From assembly GCF_020400655.1 (NCBI RefSeq), contig NZ_JAINRC010000005.1, forward strand, positions 186,001-250,000: 64,000 bases of DNA, read 5' to 3'. The translations under genes and the position numbers were made by a program. The notes under the pieces were generated by a model, which had not been told where the DNA came from, searched no databases, and saw nothing but the letters and a program-made list of their open reading frames with translations. This document shows positions 15,490-24,875 of the stretch, in pieces. Numbering within the stretch: position 1 is the first letter of the stretch; the number at the start of each line of letters is the position of its first letter. The stretch is from Streptomyces spinosus. GTDB lineage: Bacteria; Actinomycetota; Actinomycetes; Streptomycetales; Streptomycetaceae.

Positions 15490-18400
15490 ATGACGCGCAT
15501 CGTCCGTCACCCACCGGGCAAGGAACGGCCACGCAACGCGCCGATGGCGACGCTGTACGTGCGACGGGCGTGGCGCCGGGGCAGACGGTACCTTTTGGGC
15601 TACTGGCACCACCTGACCATCAGGTCGGAAGCCCGGCTCGACACCACCCGCCCCCGCAAGTGGCGCAGATGGGCCTCCTACACCAACGCGAACCGGGTCG
15701 TCTGGGCCCTCGCCGCCCTCGCCGTCCTGGCGTGGGCCGTGGAGGGCGTGTACATCCTGGTCACGCACCACACGACGCGGTTCGAGACGTGGCGGAAGGA
15801 CAACGCGGGCTTCGACGCCCTCCTCCGCTTCGTCGGTCCGGTGCTCTCCGCCTCGATCGCCGCCGCCCTCTTCCTGTTCTTCTGGTACTGGTGGACCAAG
15901 CGGCGCTACCTCGCGAAGGCGCGCAGGCAGCCCCGCAAACTGGTCCCCACCGCCGGCCCCGACATCGCCGAGATCGTGGGCCGCGAGGAGATCGCCAGGG
16001 TCATCGCCCAACGGCTGCGGCAGCGCGAGACCCGCAGGCCCTACGTGCTCGTCGGTGGTGTGGGCACGGGCAAGACGGCCGTCCTGGTGCGGCTCACGGA
16101 ACTGCTCGCCCGGCAGCACGCCGTGCCCGTGCCGATCCGGCTGCGGGACGCCACCGGCGCCGATCTGAACTTCGAGCGCATGGCCAGGGAACGGTTCGCC
16201 GAGGAAGCACCCCGCGGCATCCTCGCACGCACCAAGAACGACCGGGTCTGGCAGCAACTTCTCGCCGACGACAAGGTGGTCGTCCTCGCCGACGGCCTGG
16301 AGGAGGCGGTCCTCGACGAGCGCCTCCAGGAGGACAGGGACAACATCATCCGCAGGGCCATCGAGTGCGCCCACGAGGAGAAGCTGCCGCTCGTCATCGC
16401 GTCGCGGCCGCACAGTCCGCTGGAGAGCACCCCCGCCGCGATCGTGGAGCTGGAGCCGCTCAGCGAGGAGGAGGCGCTGTACTTCGTCGAGGCCCGGATC
16501 CCGGAGACGGACGAGCGCCGCGTGGACTGGATCGTGGAGACCGCGGAGGTCACGGAGTCGCCCATCTACCTGCAGATCGCCCGTGAACTGCACCACCACG
16601 GCGGCCTGGAACGCGACCGTCCGCGCGAGGACAGGGACCGGCTGGACACCCGTAGCTGGGACCGCAGCACGCTGCGGCTGTGGCTGCTCGAGACCTGGGA
16701 CCTCGCGGTGCGGGAGGGCCGGCTGCGCGGGGACGTCGAGCTGAGCCCGCAGGAGCGCGGCGACACCCTGGAGGTGGTCTCGGCGCTCGCCTGCATCGGA
16801 CTGCTCCAGGACAAGCTGGAGGTCGGTTTCGCCGAGTTGCTGGGCGACGCCGTACACCCCGGTCCGGCGCGGCGGACTTGGGCCCGGGCGGGGCACATGT
16901 GGGACGGCAGACCCGGTTCCCACCACTACGACAAGCGCGGGAACGCCTTCTCGGAGTGGCACCGGGAGCGGATCTGGGACACGCTCTGCGAGCATCTGAG
17001 CCAGGAACAGAGGGAGCGTCTGGCCCAGGGCGACACGTTCCAGTGCCAGAGCGCGCTCGCCCACTTGGCGGCCAACGCGAACAGGCTCCAGCTGGTGGAG
17101 AGCTTCGAGAAGAGGGTGCGCTTCCCCCACAGCATCATGCAGGCCTACTTCGGCTTCCGTCTGCTGCGGCACCTCGACGAGCGCGACGCCGGCGAGCTGA
17201 TCGAGCAGGCGCTGCGACCGCCGGGACCCAGCCGTGAACTGCTCATCGCCGCGGTGCTGTACTCCCGCCACCGGGTGGCGAGGCTCTCGGCCAGGGGAGG
17301 CAGCCTCGGGGCCGAGTGGCGGAAGACCCGGACCGAATGGGTGCGGCGCGCCCCCCTGTACGGCCACCCGCTGGCCGAACGCCTCTTCGTGGCCGCGAAC
17401 CACCGTGCGAACGATCCCAAGGCCCTCGACCTGTACGCGGCGGCCCTGGAGGTCGACAGCGTGGAACGCCGGTCACGGCTGCTGTGCGACATCGTCGAGC
17501 GGGTGCACGACCGCTGGCCCGACATCCAGGGTGACCGCCGCACCGTCGAGGACGCGAAGCTGGCCCTGCTCAAGCAGCTCGGTACGGCACTGCGCGCGGC
17601 CTCGGAGAAGACCGACACCATGCCGCTGTACGACCGCCTCTTCCACATCGGCAAGGGCGAGCCCTCGCACTCCGTGCGCCTGGCGGTCGCCCAGGAGGTC
17701 GGCAGCGGCGGCAACGACGCGTTCGCCTTCATCCGGGAGAAGATCGGCCTGGACACCGACCCCATCCGGGAGTACGACAAGGCGGTCGGCCGGCTGAGAG
17801 CCGGCAAGAGGGACCGGTACAACGACTGGACGGAGCGGATGCGGAAGGCGCTGGCCGACCGCGTTCCCTCGCGGGACGCGTCGTCGGCTGAGATCGACCG
17901 GCTCCAGGAGGAACGGAAGGAGATCAAGAGGCAGTACCGCAAGGCCCGTATCGAGCTGTGCAGGGAGTTCATGATGCGGGCCTGGATGCTCCCCATGCTG
18001 CTGGGCTCCGTCGACGACGCCCACCGCGACGAGGCCCGGGACCGCCTGACCAAGTGGCTGCGCCACCTCGATCCGAAGGACACCCACGGCAGCCCCGACC
18101 TGCCCCTGCTGCTGGAGGCCGCGCTGGCCCAGGGCTTCAAGTTCGCGGCCAACCGGCGCAAACGCCACCCGTACTCCTACCCGGGCAGCCGGGCCGATCT
18201 GATCCGGCAGGCGGAGACCGTGCTGCAGCAGTCACGCTGCTGGTACGCGCAGGTGATGCTGCTTCAGGCGCTGTGCCTGTGGGAGCTCCCGGACAGCGTC
18301 GGCCGCCGTGAGCAGGACGCGGACAGCGCGGTGTGGCGGGAGGACGACGTCGACGGGTCCGGCGAGCCGTCGCCGGCGATCGGCGGGTCCAACGCGGTGC

Positions 18401-19107
18401 AGACGGTGCAGCGCTGGCTGTCGATGGCGGGCACGGTCAACCCCGCGCCCGCAGGGCCCGGCGACGGCGACGCGCCCCGGCGGGTGCTGCACCCGTTCGT
18501 CGCCGAGGCGGGCGACCTGGTGGCCATGGCGCTGGAGACCGGGCAGCCCGAACGCTTCCTCTGGATCGACGAGAAGACCGTCACCGACAACATCGGCTCG
18601 CGCACCGGGAACAACCGCGGTTACCGCAAGCACAACCTGTGGATCCCGCCCTCCGCGGGCTGGAGCACCCTCGACGGGCGCGCCCAGCGCCTCGTCGCCG
18701 ACGTGCTGATCATGCTGAACCTGATCGAGCGGGACGGGTATCCGAGCGAGGTCGAGGAGCGCATCGCCCGCGCCGAGCGCCCCGGTACGCCGCTCCCGCC
18801 GTGCATCGGCACGGACCGCGAGCCGCTACGGCCCGATCTGCGGCCCGGCACTTCCGCCCCGCCCCCGCCGGGCAGCGCCTGTCTGCCCGACTGCAAGTTC
18901 CAGCTGTGCCCGTACCCGCCCCGGGGCGGGGTGCCCCGGGGCGAGATCCGCGAGCCCTTCTGCCGCCAGCAGCAGGTCCTGCTGCCCGGCCCGCTACGCC
19001 GGAAGCTGCCCCGGACCGTGCACCGGAAGACACCGCCCTGGGTGAGCATGCGGGTCCGCGAACTGGACGGCTTCTGGGACGCGATGGCCGGGCGCACGCG
19101 TGACTGA
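15490..19107 (+). CDS. Membrane-anchored NACHT/STAND NTPase with large C-terminal helical region
   Basis: 1205 residues from ATG 15490, chosen for GGAAGGAG just upstream; the frame open back to 15196 lacks a site. A basic N-terminus is followed by two membrane helices (about 69-92 and 112-136). The NTPase core follows: Walker A GGVGTGKT (189-196), Walker B VVVLADGLEE (263-272), sensor-like LVIASRPHSP (301-310), then RFPHSIMQAYFGFRLL, the F-H-x-x-x-Q-x-Y/F pattern typical of NACHT winged-helix ends. The ~650 C-terminal residues are Arg/Glu-rich and probably an alpha-helical repeat sensor, ending in a Cys cluster (CLPDCKFQLC ... FC). STAND NTPases act as ligand-triggered switches, often in immunity. 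Function here is unknown; it is a single gene without an adjacent effector. Confidence 0.75.
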   Translation: MTRIVRHPPGKERPRNAPMATLYVRRAWRRGRRYLLGYWHHLTIRSEARLDTTRPRKWRRWASYTNANRVVWALAALAVLAWAVEGVYILVTHHTTRFETWRKDNAGFDALLRFVGPVLSASIAAALFLFFWYWWTKRRYLAKARRQPRKLVPTAGPDIAEIVGREEIARVIAQRLRQRETRRPYVLVGGVGTGKTAVLVRLTELLARQHAVPVPIRLRDATGADLNFERMARERFAEEAPRGILARTKNDRVWQQLLADDKVVVLADGLEEAVLDERLQEDRDNIIRRAIECAHEEKLPLVIASRPHSPLESTPAAIVELEPLSEEEALYFVEARIPETDERRVDWIVETAEVTESPIYLQIARELHHHGGLERDRPREDRDRLDTRSWDRSTLRLWLLETWDLAVREGRLRGDVELSPQERGDTLEVVSALACIGLLQDKLEVGFAELLGDAVHPGPARRTWARAGHMWDGRPGSHHYDKRGNAFSEWHRERIWDTLCEHLSQEQRERLAQGDTFQCQSALAHLAANANRLQLVESFEKRVRFPHSIMQAYFGFRLLRHLDERDAGELIEQALRPPGPSRELLIAAVLYSRHRVARLSARGGSLGAEWRKTRTEWVRRAPLYGHPLAERLFVAANHRANDPKALDLYAAALEVDSVERRSRLLCDIVERVHDRWPDIQGDRRTVEDAKLALLKQLGTALRAASEKTDTMPLYDRLFHIGKGEPSHSVRLAVAQEVGSGGNDAFAFIREKIGLDTDPIREYDKAVGRLRAGKRDRYNDWTERMRKALADRVPSRDASSAEIDRLQEERKEIKRQYRKARIELCREFMMRAWMLPMLLGSVDDAHRDEARDRLTKWLRHLDPKDTHGSPDLPLLLEAALAQGFKFAANRRKRHPYSYPGSRADLIRQAETVLQQSRCWYAQVMLLQALCLWELPDSVGRREQDADSAVWREDDVDGSGEPSPAIGGSNAVQTVQRWLSMAGTVNPAPAGPGDGDAPRRVLHPFVAEAGDLVAMALETGQPERFLWIDEKTVTDNIGSRTGNNRGYRKHNLWIPPSAGWSTLDGRAQRLVADVLIMLNLIERDGYPSEVEERIARAERPGTPLPPCIGTDREPLRPDLRPGTSAPPPPGSACLPDCKFQLCPYPPRGGVPRGEIREPFCRQQQVLLPGPLRRKLPRTVHRKTPPWVSMRVRELDGFWDAMAGRTRD

Positions 19108-19139
19108 GCGCCCGGCCGGGACGCGGACTGGGGCCTCTG

Positions 19140-19163
19140 GTCCGGATCATGCCGGATCCGGAC
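19140..19163. terminator. Perfect hairpin between convergent genes
   Basis: GTCCGGATC and GATCCGGAC flank a 6-nt loop between the NACHT gene (+) and the symporter gene (-). It probably terminates both. It continues into the sequence GAAAGACCCTAG, shared with another palindrome near 33.6 kb. Confidence 0.65.
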
Positions 19164-19171
19164 GAAAGACC

Positions 19172-20800
19172 CTAGTGCGCGCTGCCCGCGGTGGCCGGGG
19201 GAAGCTCCACCTGGACGCCGGGGTCGCCGGCGTCCGCCGTGTAGTCCTCCGGCTTGGTCTCGTCGACGCCCTCGGGAGCCTTGACGGCCTTCAGCACGAA
19301 GGTGAGGACGACGGTGACCAGGACGTTCAGGACGAACGCGGTGAGGCCGATGTAGCCGATCTCCCCGATGCCGGGGATCTCCTTGGCGTTGCCGCCGAAG
19401 TGCTTCTGCGTCGGCGAGGCGATGCCGTAGGCCGCGGCCGTGCCGTAGATCATGCCGACCGCCCAGCCGGCGAGCAGCGCCCAGCGGTGGAACCAGCGGG
19501 TGAACAGGCCACCCACCAGCGCCGGGAAGGTCTGCAGGATCCAGATGCCGCCGAGCAGCTGGAAGTTGATGGCGACCGTCTTGTCCATCGTGAGGACGAA
19601 GACCAGCGCGCCCACCTTCACCAGCAGCGAGACCAGCTTGGAGACCTTGGTCTCCTGCTCCGCCGTCGCGTCGGGCTTGATGAAGTCCTTGTAGATGTTG
19701 CGGGTGAAGAGGTTGGCCGCCGCGATGGACATGATCGCCGCCGGGACCAGTGCGCCGATGCCGATCGCCGCGAACGCGACGCCCGCGAACCAGTCCGGGA
19801 ACATGTCCTCGAACAGCTGGGGGATCGCCAGCTGGCCGTTGGTGACCTTCACACCGGCCGCGATCGCCATGAAGCCCAGCAGCGCCAGCAGCCCCAGCAT
19901 GAGGGAGTACAGCGGCAGGATCGTGGTGTTGCGGCGGATCACCTCACGGCTCCTGGACGACAGGGTCGCGGTGATCGAGTGCGGGTACATGAACAGCGCC
20001 AGCGCGGAGCCGAGGGCCAGCGTGGCGTACGTCCACTGGCTCGCCTCGCCCGGAGCCAGCGCCCCGCGCGGCTTGTGCGTGGCCGGATTCACCTGGCTGA
20101 ACGCCTGGCCCGCCTTGGCGAAGACGTCGTCGAATCCGCCCAGCTTGATCGGGATGTAGATGATCGCCACCGCGATGACGATGTAGATCAGGGCGTCCTT
20201 GACGAACGCGATCAGCGCGGGGGCGCGCAGACCGGACGAGTAGGTGTAGGCCGCCAGCACGCCGAAGGCGATGAGCAGCGGCAGGTCCTTGACGAACCAG
20301 TTGGTGTTCTCGCCGCCGCCGACGCCCATCACGTCCAGCACCGCCTGGATGCCGACGAGCTGGAGCGCGATGTACGGCATCGTCGCCAGGATGCCGGTCA
20401 CCGCCACCGCCAGCGACAGGCTCTTCGAGCCGAACCGGCCGCGCACGAAGTCGGAGGTGGTGACGTACCCGTGGCGGTGCGAGACCGACCACAGACGGGG
20501 CAGGAACGTGAAGATCAGCGGGTACACCAGGATCGTGTACGGCACCGCGAAGAAGCCGGACGCGCCCGCCGCGTAGATCGCCGCCGGGACGGCGACGAAG
20601 GTGTACGCCGTGTACAGGTCGCCGCCCAGCAGGAACCAGGTGACCCAGGTGCCGAAGGACCGGCCGCCCAGGCCCCACTCGTCCAGGGAGTGCTCGTTCT
20701 CGGCCCTGCGCCAGCGCGCGGCCAGGAAGCCCATGACCGTGACGGCCAGGAAGAAGAAGATGAAGACGCCGAGCGCGACGCCGTTGACGCCGTCCTTCAC
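19172..20800 (-). CDS. Sodium:solute symporter (SSS family), monocarboxylate-type
   Basis: A 542-residue membrane protein with about 13 helices, starting GVALGVFIFFFLAVTVMGFL and containing the SSS-type stretches TWFLLGGDLYTAYTFVAVP and TATLSSRSREVIRRNT. The close association with a DUF3311 partner and the overall pattern resemble MctP/MctC-type carriers for pyruvate, acetate or propionate. Substrate cannot be read from sequence. The soluble C-terminus (DETKPEDYTADAGDPGVQ) is acidic. Its start overlaps the stop of the upstream DUF3311 gene by ATGA, so the two are one translational unit. Confidence 0.88.
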   Translation of the reverse strand: MKDGVNGVALGVFIFFFLAVTVMGFLAARWRRAENEHSLDEWGLGGRSFGTWVTWFLLGGDLYTAYTFVAVPAAIYAAGASGFFAVPYTILVYPLIFTFLPRLWSVSHRHGYVTTSDFVRGRFGSKSLSLAVAVTGILATMPYIALQLVGIQAVLDVMGVGGGENTNWFVKDLPLLIAFGVLAAYTYSSGLRAPALIAFVKDALIYIVIAVAIIYIPIKLGGFDDVFAKAGQAFSQVNPATHKPRGALAPGEASQWTYATLALGSALALFMYPHSITATLSSRSREVIRRNTTILPLYSLMLGLLALLGFMAIAAGVKVTNGQLAIPQLFEDMFPDWFAGVAFAAIGIGALVPAAIMSIAAANLFTRNIYKDFIKPDATAEQETKVSKLVSLLVKVGALVFVLTMDKTVAINFQLLGGIWILQTFPALVGGLFTRWFHRWALLAGWAVGMIYGTAAAYGIASPTQKHFGGNAKEIPGIGEIGYIGLTAFVLNVLVTVVLTFVLKAVKAPEGVDETKPEDYTADAGDPGVQVELPPATAGSAH

Positions 20801-21060
20801 TTCACCGCACCCCCGTTCGTGTCCTGGCGGGCACGCTGGTCACGCTGCCACAGCTTGTACGCCAGCATGGTGAGCGCGGTGGAGATCAGCACCCAGAGCA
20901 TCTGGTACCAGTAGAAGAAGGGGATCCCGATGAACGCGGGATCCGTCTTGGCGTACGAGCCGACCCACAGCATCGCCACGAAGGGCGCGACGAGACACAG
21001 GGCGATGACCACCCTGACCGGTGTTATCACCGGTGGTCTCACTTCAGGCGTTTCCGACAT
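20797..21060 (-). CDS. DUF3311 small membrane protein, symporter partner
   Basis: 87 residues with two hydrophobic helices (VRVVIALCLVAPFVAMLWVG and the segment around YWYQMLWVLISTALTMLAYK) and a short polar tail. DUF3311 proteins are small two-helix partners regularly encoded immediately upstream of SSS symporters, here with a 4-nt overlap. By analogy with other two-subunit symporters it probably stabilises or modulates the transporter, which is inference. The 137 nt between this operon and dasR hold no recognisable gene. Confidence 0.8.
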   Translation of the reverse strand: MSETPEVRPPVITPVRVVIALCLVAPFVAMLWVGSYAKTDPAFIGIPFFYWYQMLWVLISTALTMLAYKLWQRDQRARQDTNGGAVK

Positions 21061-21197
21061 GCCACGGCTCCGTCCCCTCGCTGATCACCTGTGTAATGCG
21101 CAGGCAATCTAGGTGACGGTGTCCCGGGAGTGGAAGACCTCGTCCGCATATCGGTATATCGATTCAGCGAACATGCCGGGCACGGGCCTGCCGGCGC

Positions 21198-22016
<819 letters not shown>

Positions 22017-22095
22017 TCACATCGTGGCACGGGTTGTCGTGTCAGCACTCCACCCGCACGCTCCGTGATCTCCTCTATATACCGGTGCGCCCGCT

Positions 22096-22111
22096 GTTGG
22101 TCTAGTCCAAC
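22096..22111. promoter_or_regulatory. DasR operator (dre) between nagB and dasR
   Basis: GTTGGTCTAGTCCAAC is a near-perfect palindrome matching the dre consensus ACTGGTCTAGACCAGT. It lies between the 3' end of nagB and the start of dasR, suggesting autoregulation, or being the leftover operator of the missing dasABC promoter. Confidence 0.85.
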
Positions 22112-22171
22112 GGGACGGTGAGCCCGGCGGGCCCGTGGTGCCGGGGCCGCCCTCCCGCCGGGCGCCGCGGG

Positions 22172-22957
22172 TCAGATGCCCTGCCAGTCCGGCTTGTTGG
22201 CGTACGTGTGCCGGAAGTAGTCGGCCAGCTTCAGCTTGGAGGCGGCGGCCTCGTCGGCGACCACCGTCGCGTGCGGGTGGAGCTGGAGCGCGGAGGCCGG
22301 GCAGACGGCCGCGACGGGGCCCTCGACGGTCGCGGCGACCGCGTCCGCCTTGCCCTCACCGGTCGCCAGCAGCACCAGGTGGCGGGCCTCCAGGATCGTC
22401 CCGATGCCCTGGGTGATGACGTGGTGCGGAACCTGCTCGATGTCGCCGTCGAAGAAGCGGGCGTTGTCGACGCGGGTCTGCTCCGTCAGCGTCTTGATCC
22501 GGGTCCGCGAGGCGAGCGAGGAGCACGGCTCGTTGAAACCGATGTGTCCGTCGGTCCCGATGCCGAGCAGTTGCAGGTCCACGCCGCCGGCCCCGGCGAG
22601 CGCGCGGTCGTACGCCTCGCACGCCGCCTGGACGTCCTCGGCCGTGCCGTCCGGTCCCATGAACGCGTCCATGCCTATGCCCAGCGGTTCCAGCACCTCG
22701 CGGCGCAGCACCGAGCGGTAGGACTCGGGGTGGTCGGCGGGCAGCCCCACGTACTCGTCGAGCTGGGCGATCCGCGCCCGCGAGACGTCCACGGCGCCGG
22801 AGCGCACCTTGGCGGCCAGTGCCTGGTAGACGGGCAGCGGGGTGGAGCCGGTGGCCACGCCGAGCAGGGCGCCGGGCTTGCGTCGCAGCAGCTGTGCCAT
22901 GGCCTCGGCGATCAGCTCGCCGCCCGCCGCGGCGTCCGGAACGATGACAACTTCCAC
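22172..22957 (-). CDS. nagB: Glucosamine-6-phosphate deaminase
   Basis: Converts glucosamine-6-phosphate to fructose-6-phosphate and ammonia, the last step of GlcNAc catabolism and the enzyme that removes DasR's effector. 261 residues with family motifs LDEYVGLPADHPESYR, and GIGTDGHIGFNEP carrying the catalytic Asp/His region. It starts at GTG 22957 with GGCAGG upstream. A dre site (22998-23013) lies about 40 bp upstream of the start, so DasR repression is expected. It neighbours dasR with no transporter genes between. Confidence 0.95.
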   Translation of the reverse strand: MEVVIVPDAAAGGELIAEAMAQLLRRKPGALLGVATGSTPLPVYQALAAKVRSGAVDVSRARIAQLDEYVGLPADHPESYRSVLRREVLEPLGIGMDAFMGPDGTAEDVQAACEAYDRALAGAGGVDLQLLGIGTDGHIGFNEPCSSLASRTRIKTLTEQTRVDNARFFDGDIEQVPHHVITQGIGTILEARHLVLLATGEGKADAVAATVEGPVAAVCPASALQLHPHATVVADEAAASKLKLADYFRHTYANKPDWQGI

Positions 22958-22997
22958 GCTGGGCCTGCCGTTCTGAAGAGGGCTCTGTGCGTCTCTA

Positions 22998-23013
22998 TGT
23001 GGTTTAGACCAAT
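22998..23013. promoter_or_regulatory. DasR operator (dre) upstream of nagB
   Basis: TGTGGTTTAGACCAAT matches the dre consensus, with the second half-site AGACCA perfect. It sits about 40 bp upstream of the nagB start, the position of the known nagB dre in S. coelicolor. Confidence 0.85.
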
Positions 23014-23075
23014 CTAACAGTATCGGCGTTCGAGAGCGCGGAAAAGACGGGAGGGGTGAACAGGCGCCGGGGGTG

Positions 23076-23828
23076 TCAGGTGAGGGAGCCTCCCGTCGCG
23101 TCCAGCCAGTGCCCGGTCACCCAGCGGCCGTCCTGCGAGACCAGGAAGGCGACCACGTCGGCGATGTCCGCCGGCGTGCCCACCCGGCCCAGTGCCGAGT
23201 ACCCGGCCGCCCGCCGCCACGCCTCGTCGCTCGTGCGCAGCCACGGGGCGTTGACGTCGGTGTCCACGATGCCGGGCGCCACCGAGTTCACCGTGATCCC
23301 GCGGGGGCCGAGCACCTTGGACAGGTCCCGGGTGAAGACGTCCAGGGCCGCCTTCGTCATCGAGTACGCCATCAGGTCGGGCATCGCCGCGGTCCGGGAC
23401 AGGCCGGACGATATGGCCACCACCCGCCCGCCGTCCCGCAGCCGCTCCGCCCCGAGCCGGGTGAGGAAGAACGGTGCCTTCACGTTCACCGCGAAGAGCC
23501 GGTCGTACTCCTCCTCGTCGATCTCCGTGAACGGGCGGGCGGTGCCGATGCCCGCGTTGTGCACGAGGATGTCCAGTCCGTCCGCGTGCCGGTCGAACTC
23601 CGTCCACAGCCGCTCGGCGTCCCCGGGCGTCCCCAGCTCCACCCCGAGCGGGAACGCCGACCCGCCGGCCGCCTCGATCGCCGCGACCGTCTGCTTCGCG
23701 GCGGTCTCCTCGCGCCCGTAGTGCACCGCCACCCGCGCACCGTCGCGCCCCAGCCGTTCGGCGATCCCTCGCCCGATACCGCGGCTCGCGCCCGTGACCA
23801 GCGCCGTCTTCCCCGTGAGCACGCCCAT
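23076..23828 (-). CDS. Short-chain dehydrogenase/reductase
   Basis: A 250-residue classical SDR. The N-terminal NAD(P) motif TGASRGIGRGIAERL is followed by LVHNAGIG (NAG motif), a catalytic Ser in SSGLSRT, and TKAALDVF; the usual YxxxK appears as YSMTKAA, so Tyr and Lys are both present. The coenzyme loop (VHYGREE) with Arg suggests NADPH. Substrate unknown. It is divergent from a TetR-family gene with shared palindromic operators in between, so it is probably that regulator's target. ATG 23828 has GGAGGGGG upstream. Confidence 0.88.
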   Translation of the reverse strand: MGVLTGKTALVTGASRGIGRGIAERLGRDGARVAVHYGREETAAKQTVAAIEAAGGSAFPLGVELGTPGDAERLWTEFDRHADGLDILVHNAGIGTARPFTEIDEEEYDRLFAVNVKAPFFLTRLGAERLRDGGRVVAISSGLSRTAAMPDLMAYSMTKAALDVFTRDLSKVLGPRGITVNSVAPGIVDTDVNAPWLRTSDEAWRRAAGYSALGRVGTPADIADVVAFLVSQDGRWVTGHWLDATGGSLT

Positions 23829-23850
23829 GTCCGCCCCCTCCAGATTTACC

Positions 23851-23909
23851 TAGCGATCGCTACAGAAAAACCGTACACCACCTCGCCGACAATTCTCTAG
23901 GGGGCGCTA
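23851..23909. promoter_or_regulatory. TetR-type operators in the SDR/TetR divergent promoter
   Basis: A perfect 12-nt palindrome TAGCGATCGCTA (23851-23862) and a related site TAGGGGGCGCTA (23898-23909) share TAG...CTA ends. They lie in the 93-bp spacer, one near each start. They are the likely binding sites of the adjacent TetR-family regulator. Confidence 0.65.
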
Positions 23910-23921
23910 TAAAATGGTCCC

Positions 23922-24551
23922 ATGACGACGGGTCAGGACACGCGGGCACAGGGCGGCACGGGCCGGACGCGGGGCCGGCCGCGCTCCTTCGACCGGGCCA
24001 CCGCACTGGAGAAGGCGCTGATGGCCTTCTGGGAGCACGGGTACGAGGCCACCTCGGTCTCCGACCTGACCCGGGTCATGGGCATCGGCGCGCCCAGTCT
24101 GTACGCGGCCTTCGGTGACAAGCGGACCCTCTTCGACGAGGTCGTGCGGGTCTACGCCGGCTCGCACGGCGCCTTCACCGACCGCGCCCTCGCCGAGGAG
24201 CCCACGGCCCGGGCGGGCGTCGCCCGCATGCTCCGCGAGGCCGCCGCCGAGTACACCGACCCCGCCCACCCGCACGGCTGCCTGATCGTCCACGCGGCCA
24301 CCAACTGCACCAGCCCCGAGGTGGAGACGCTGCTGCGGGACATGCGCAACGCCAACATCACCGCGATCGAGGCGCGGATCAGGGCGGACGTCGCGGCCGG
24401 GCTGCTGCCGGCCGGCACCGACGCCGCCGCCCTCGCCCGGCACACCGGCGCGATGATCCAGGGCATGTCGCAGCAGGCCCGCGACGGCGCACGCCGGGAG
24501 GAACTGGAAGCACTCGCGGAAATTGCCATGACCATCTGGCCCCACGACTGA
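23922..24551 (+). CDS. TetR/AcrR-family transcriptional regulator
   Basis: 209 residues. The N-terminal helix-turn-helix is GRPRSFDRATALEKALMAFW, then ATSVSDLTRVMGIGAPSLYAAFGDKRTLF. The C-terminal ligand domain contains HPHGCLIVHAATNC, reminiscent of the TetR_C subfamily whose members often keep a conserved Cys and control a neighbouring oxidoreductase. Divergent from the SDR gene. Regulation is probably autorepression through the paired palindromes. The effector cannot be predicted, though the Cys pair (HGC ... TNC) could sense electrophiles. Confidence 0.88.
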   Translation: MTTGQDTRAQGGTGRTRGRPRSFDRATALEKALMAFWEHGYEATSVSDLTRVMGIGAPSLYAAFGDKRTLFDEVVRVYAGSHGAFTDRALAEEPTARAGVARMLREAAAEYTDPAHPHGCLIVHAATNCTSPEVETLLRDMRNANITAIEARIRADVAAGLLPAGTDAAALARHTGAMIQGMSQQARDGARREELEALAEIAMTIWPHD

Positions 24552-24631
24552 CCCGGGCGGGCTAGGCTGCGTGGCATCGCGTGCCGGTGCCCCTCGCGGC
24601 GCGGACGCCTCCGCACCATGGACACGCCGTC

Positions 24632-24645
24632 GTGGTCTAGTCCAC
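24632..24645. promoter_or_regulatory. DasR operator (dre) in the sRNA/PdtaS intergenic region
   Basis: GTGGTCTAGTCCAC is a palindromic dre core with all DasR-contacting positions of TGGTCTAG and a one-base deviation in the right half. It lies in the spacer between the TetR gene and the sensor kinase gene, just ahead of the proposed small RNA, so DasR may control that RNA. Confidence 0.75.
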
Positions 24646-24654
24646 AATCGAGAA

Positions 24655-24815
24655 CAGCACGCTTCCGCCCTCCCCGCACAGGAAGGCGGATCGAGGAACC
24701 GGCGCTCTCTGCCCTGACTGCCCCGGCTCCTCGGCCTTCGGCCGACCGGGACCGCACACCCCACGGCCGATGATGCTCCGGGCTGCGGTGCCGGGAGGGT
24801 TGAGGGTCCCTTCCA
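24655..24815 (+). ncRNA. Candidate small RNA, scr5239-like
   Basis: The 324-nt gap between the TetR gene and the kinase gene has no credible ORF but strong structure. There is a TCGGCC-UUC-GGCCGA hairpin near 24734-24748 and a long imperfect stem GCCGGGAGGG/CCCTTCCAGGC around 24790-24818. In S. coelicolor the conserved 159-nt sRNA scr5239 (targets dagA and metE) is encoded just ahead of the corresponding kinase gene. Synteny, structure and the dre site immediately upstream support equivalence. Ends are approximate; the T5 run at 24836-24840 is an alternative 3' end. Confidence 0.5.
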
Positions 24816-24875
24816 GGCGCCGCGGCCCGCGGGTGTTTTTCGGCCACCCGCGAGGCCCCGGGTACGCTCGCAGAC

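Noticed and set aside
15199..17403. Long minus-strand open frame of 734 codons opposite the NACHT gene
   Set aside because: It is antisense to a gene with clear Walker motifs, lacks a ribosome-binding site and has the Gly/Arg/Val-rich composition of frames mirrored from high-GC coding DNA.
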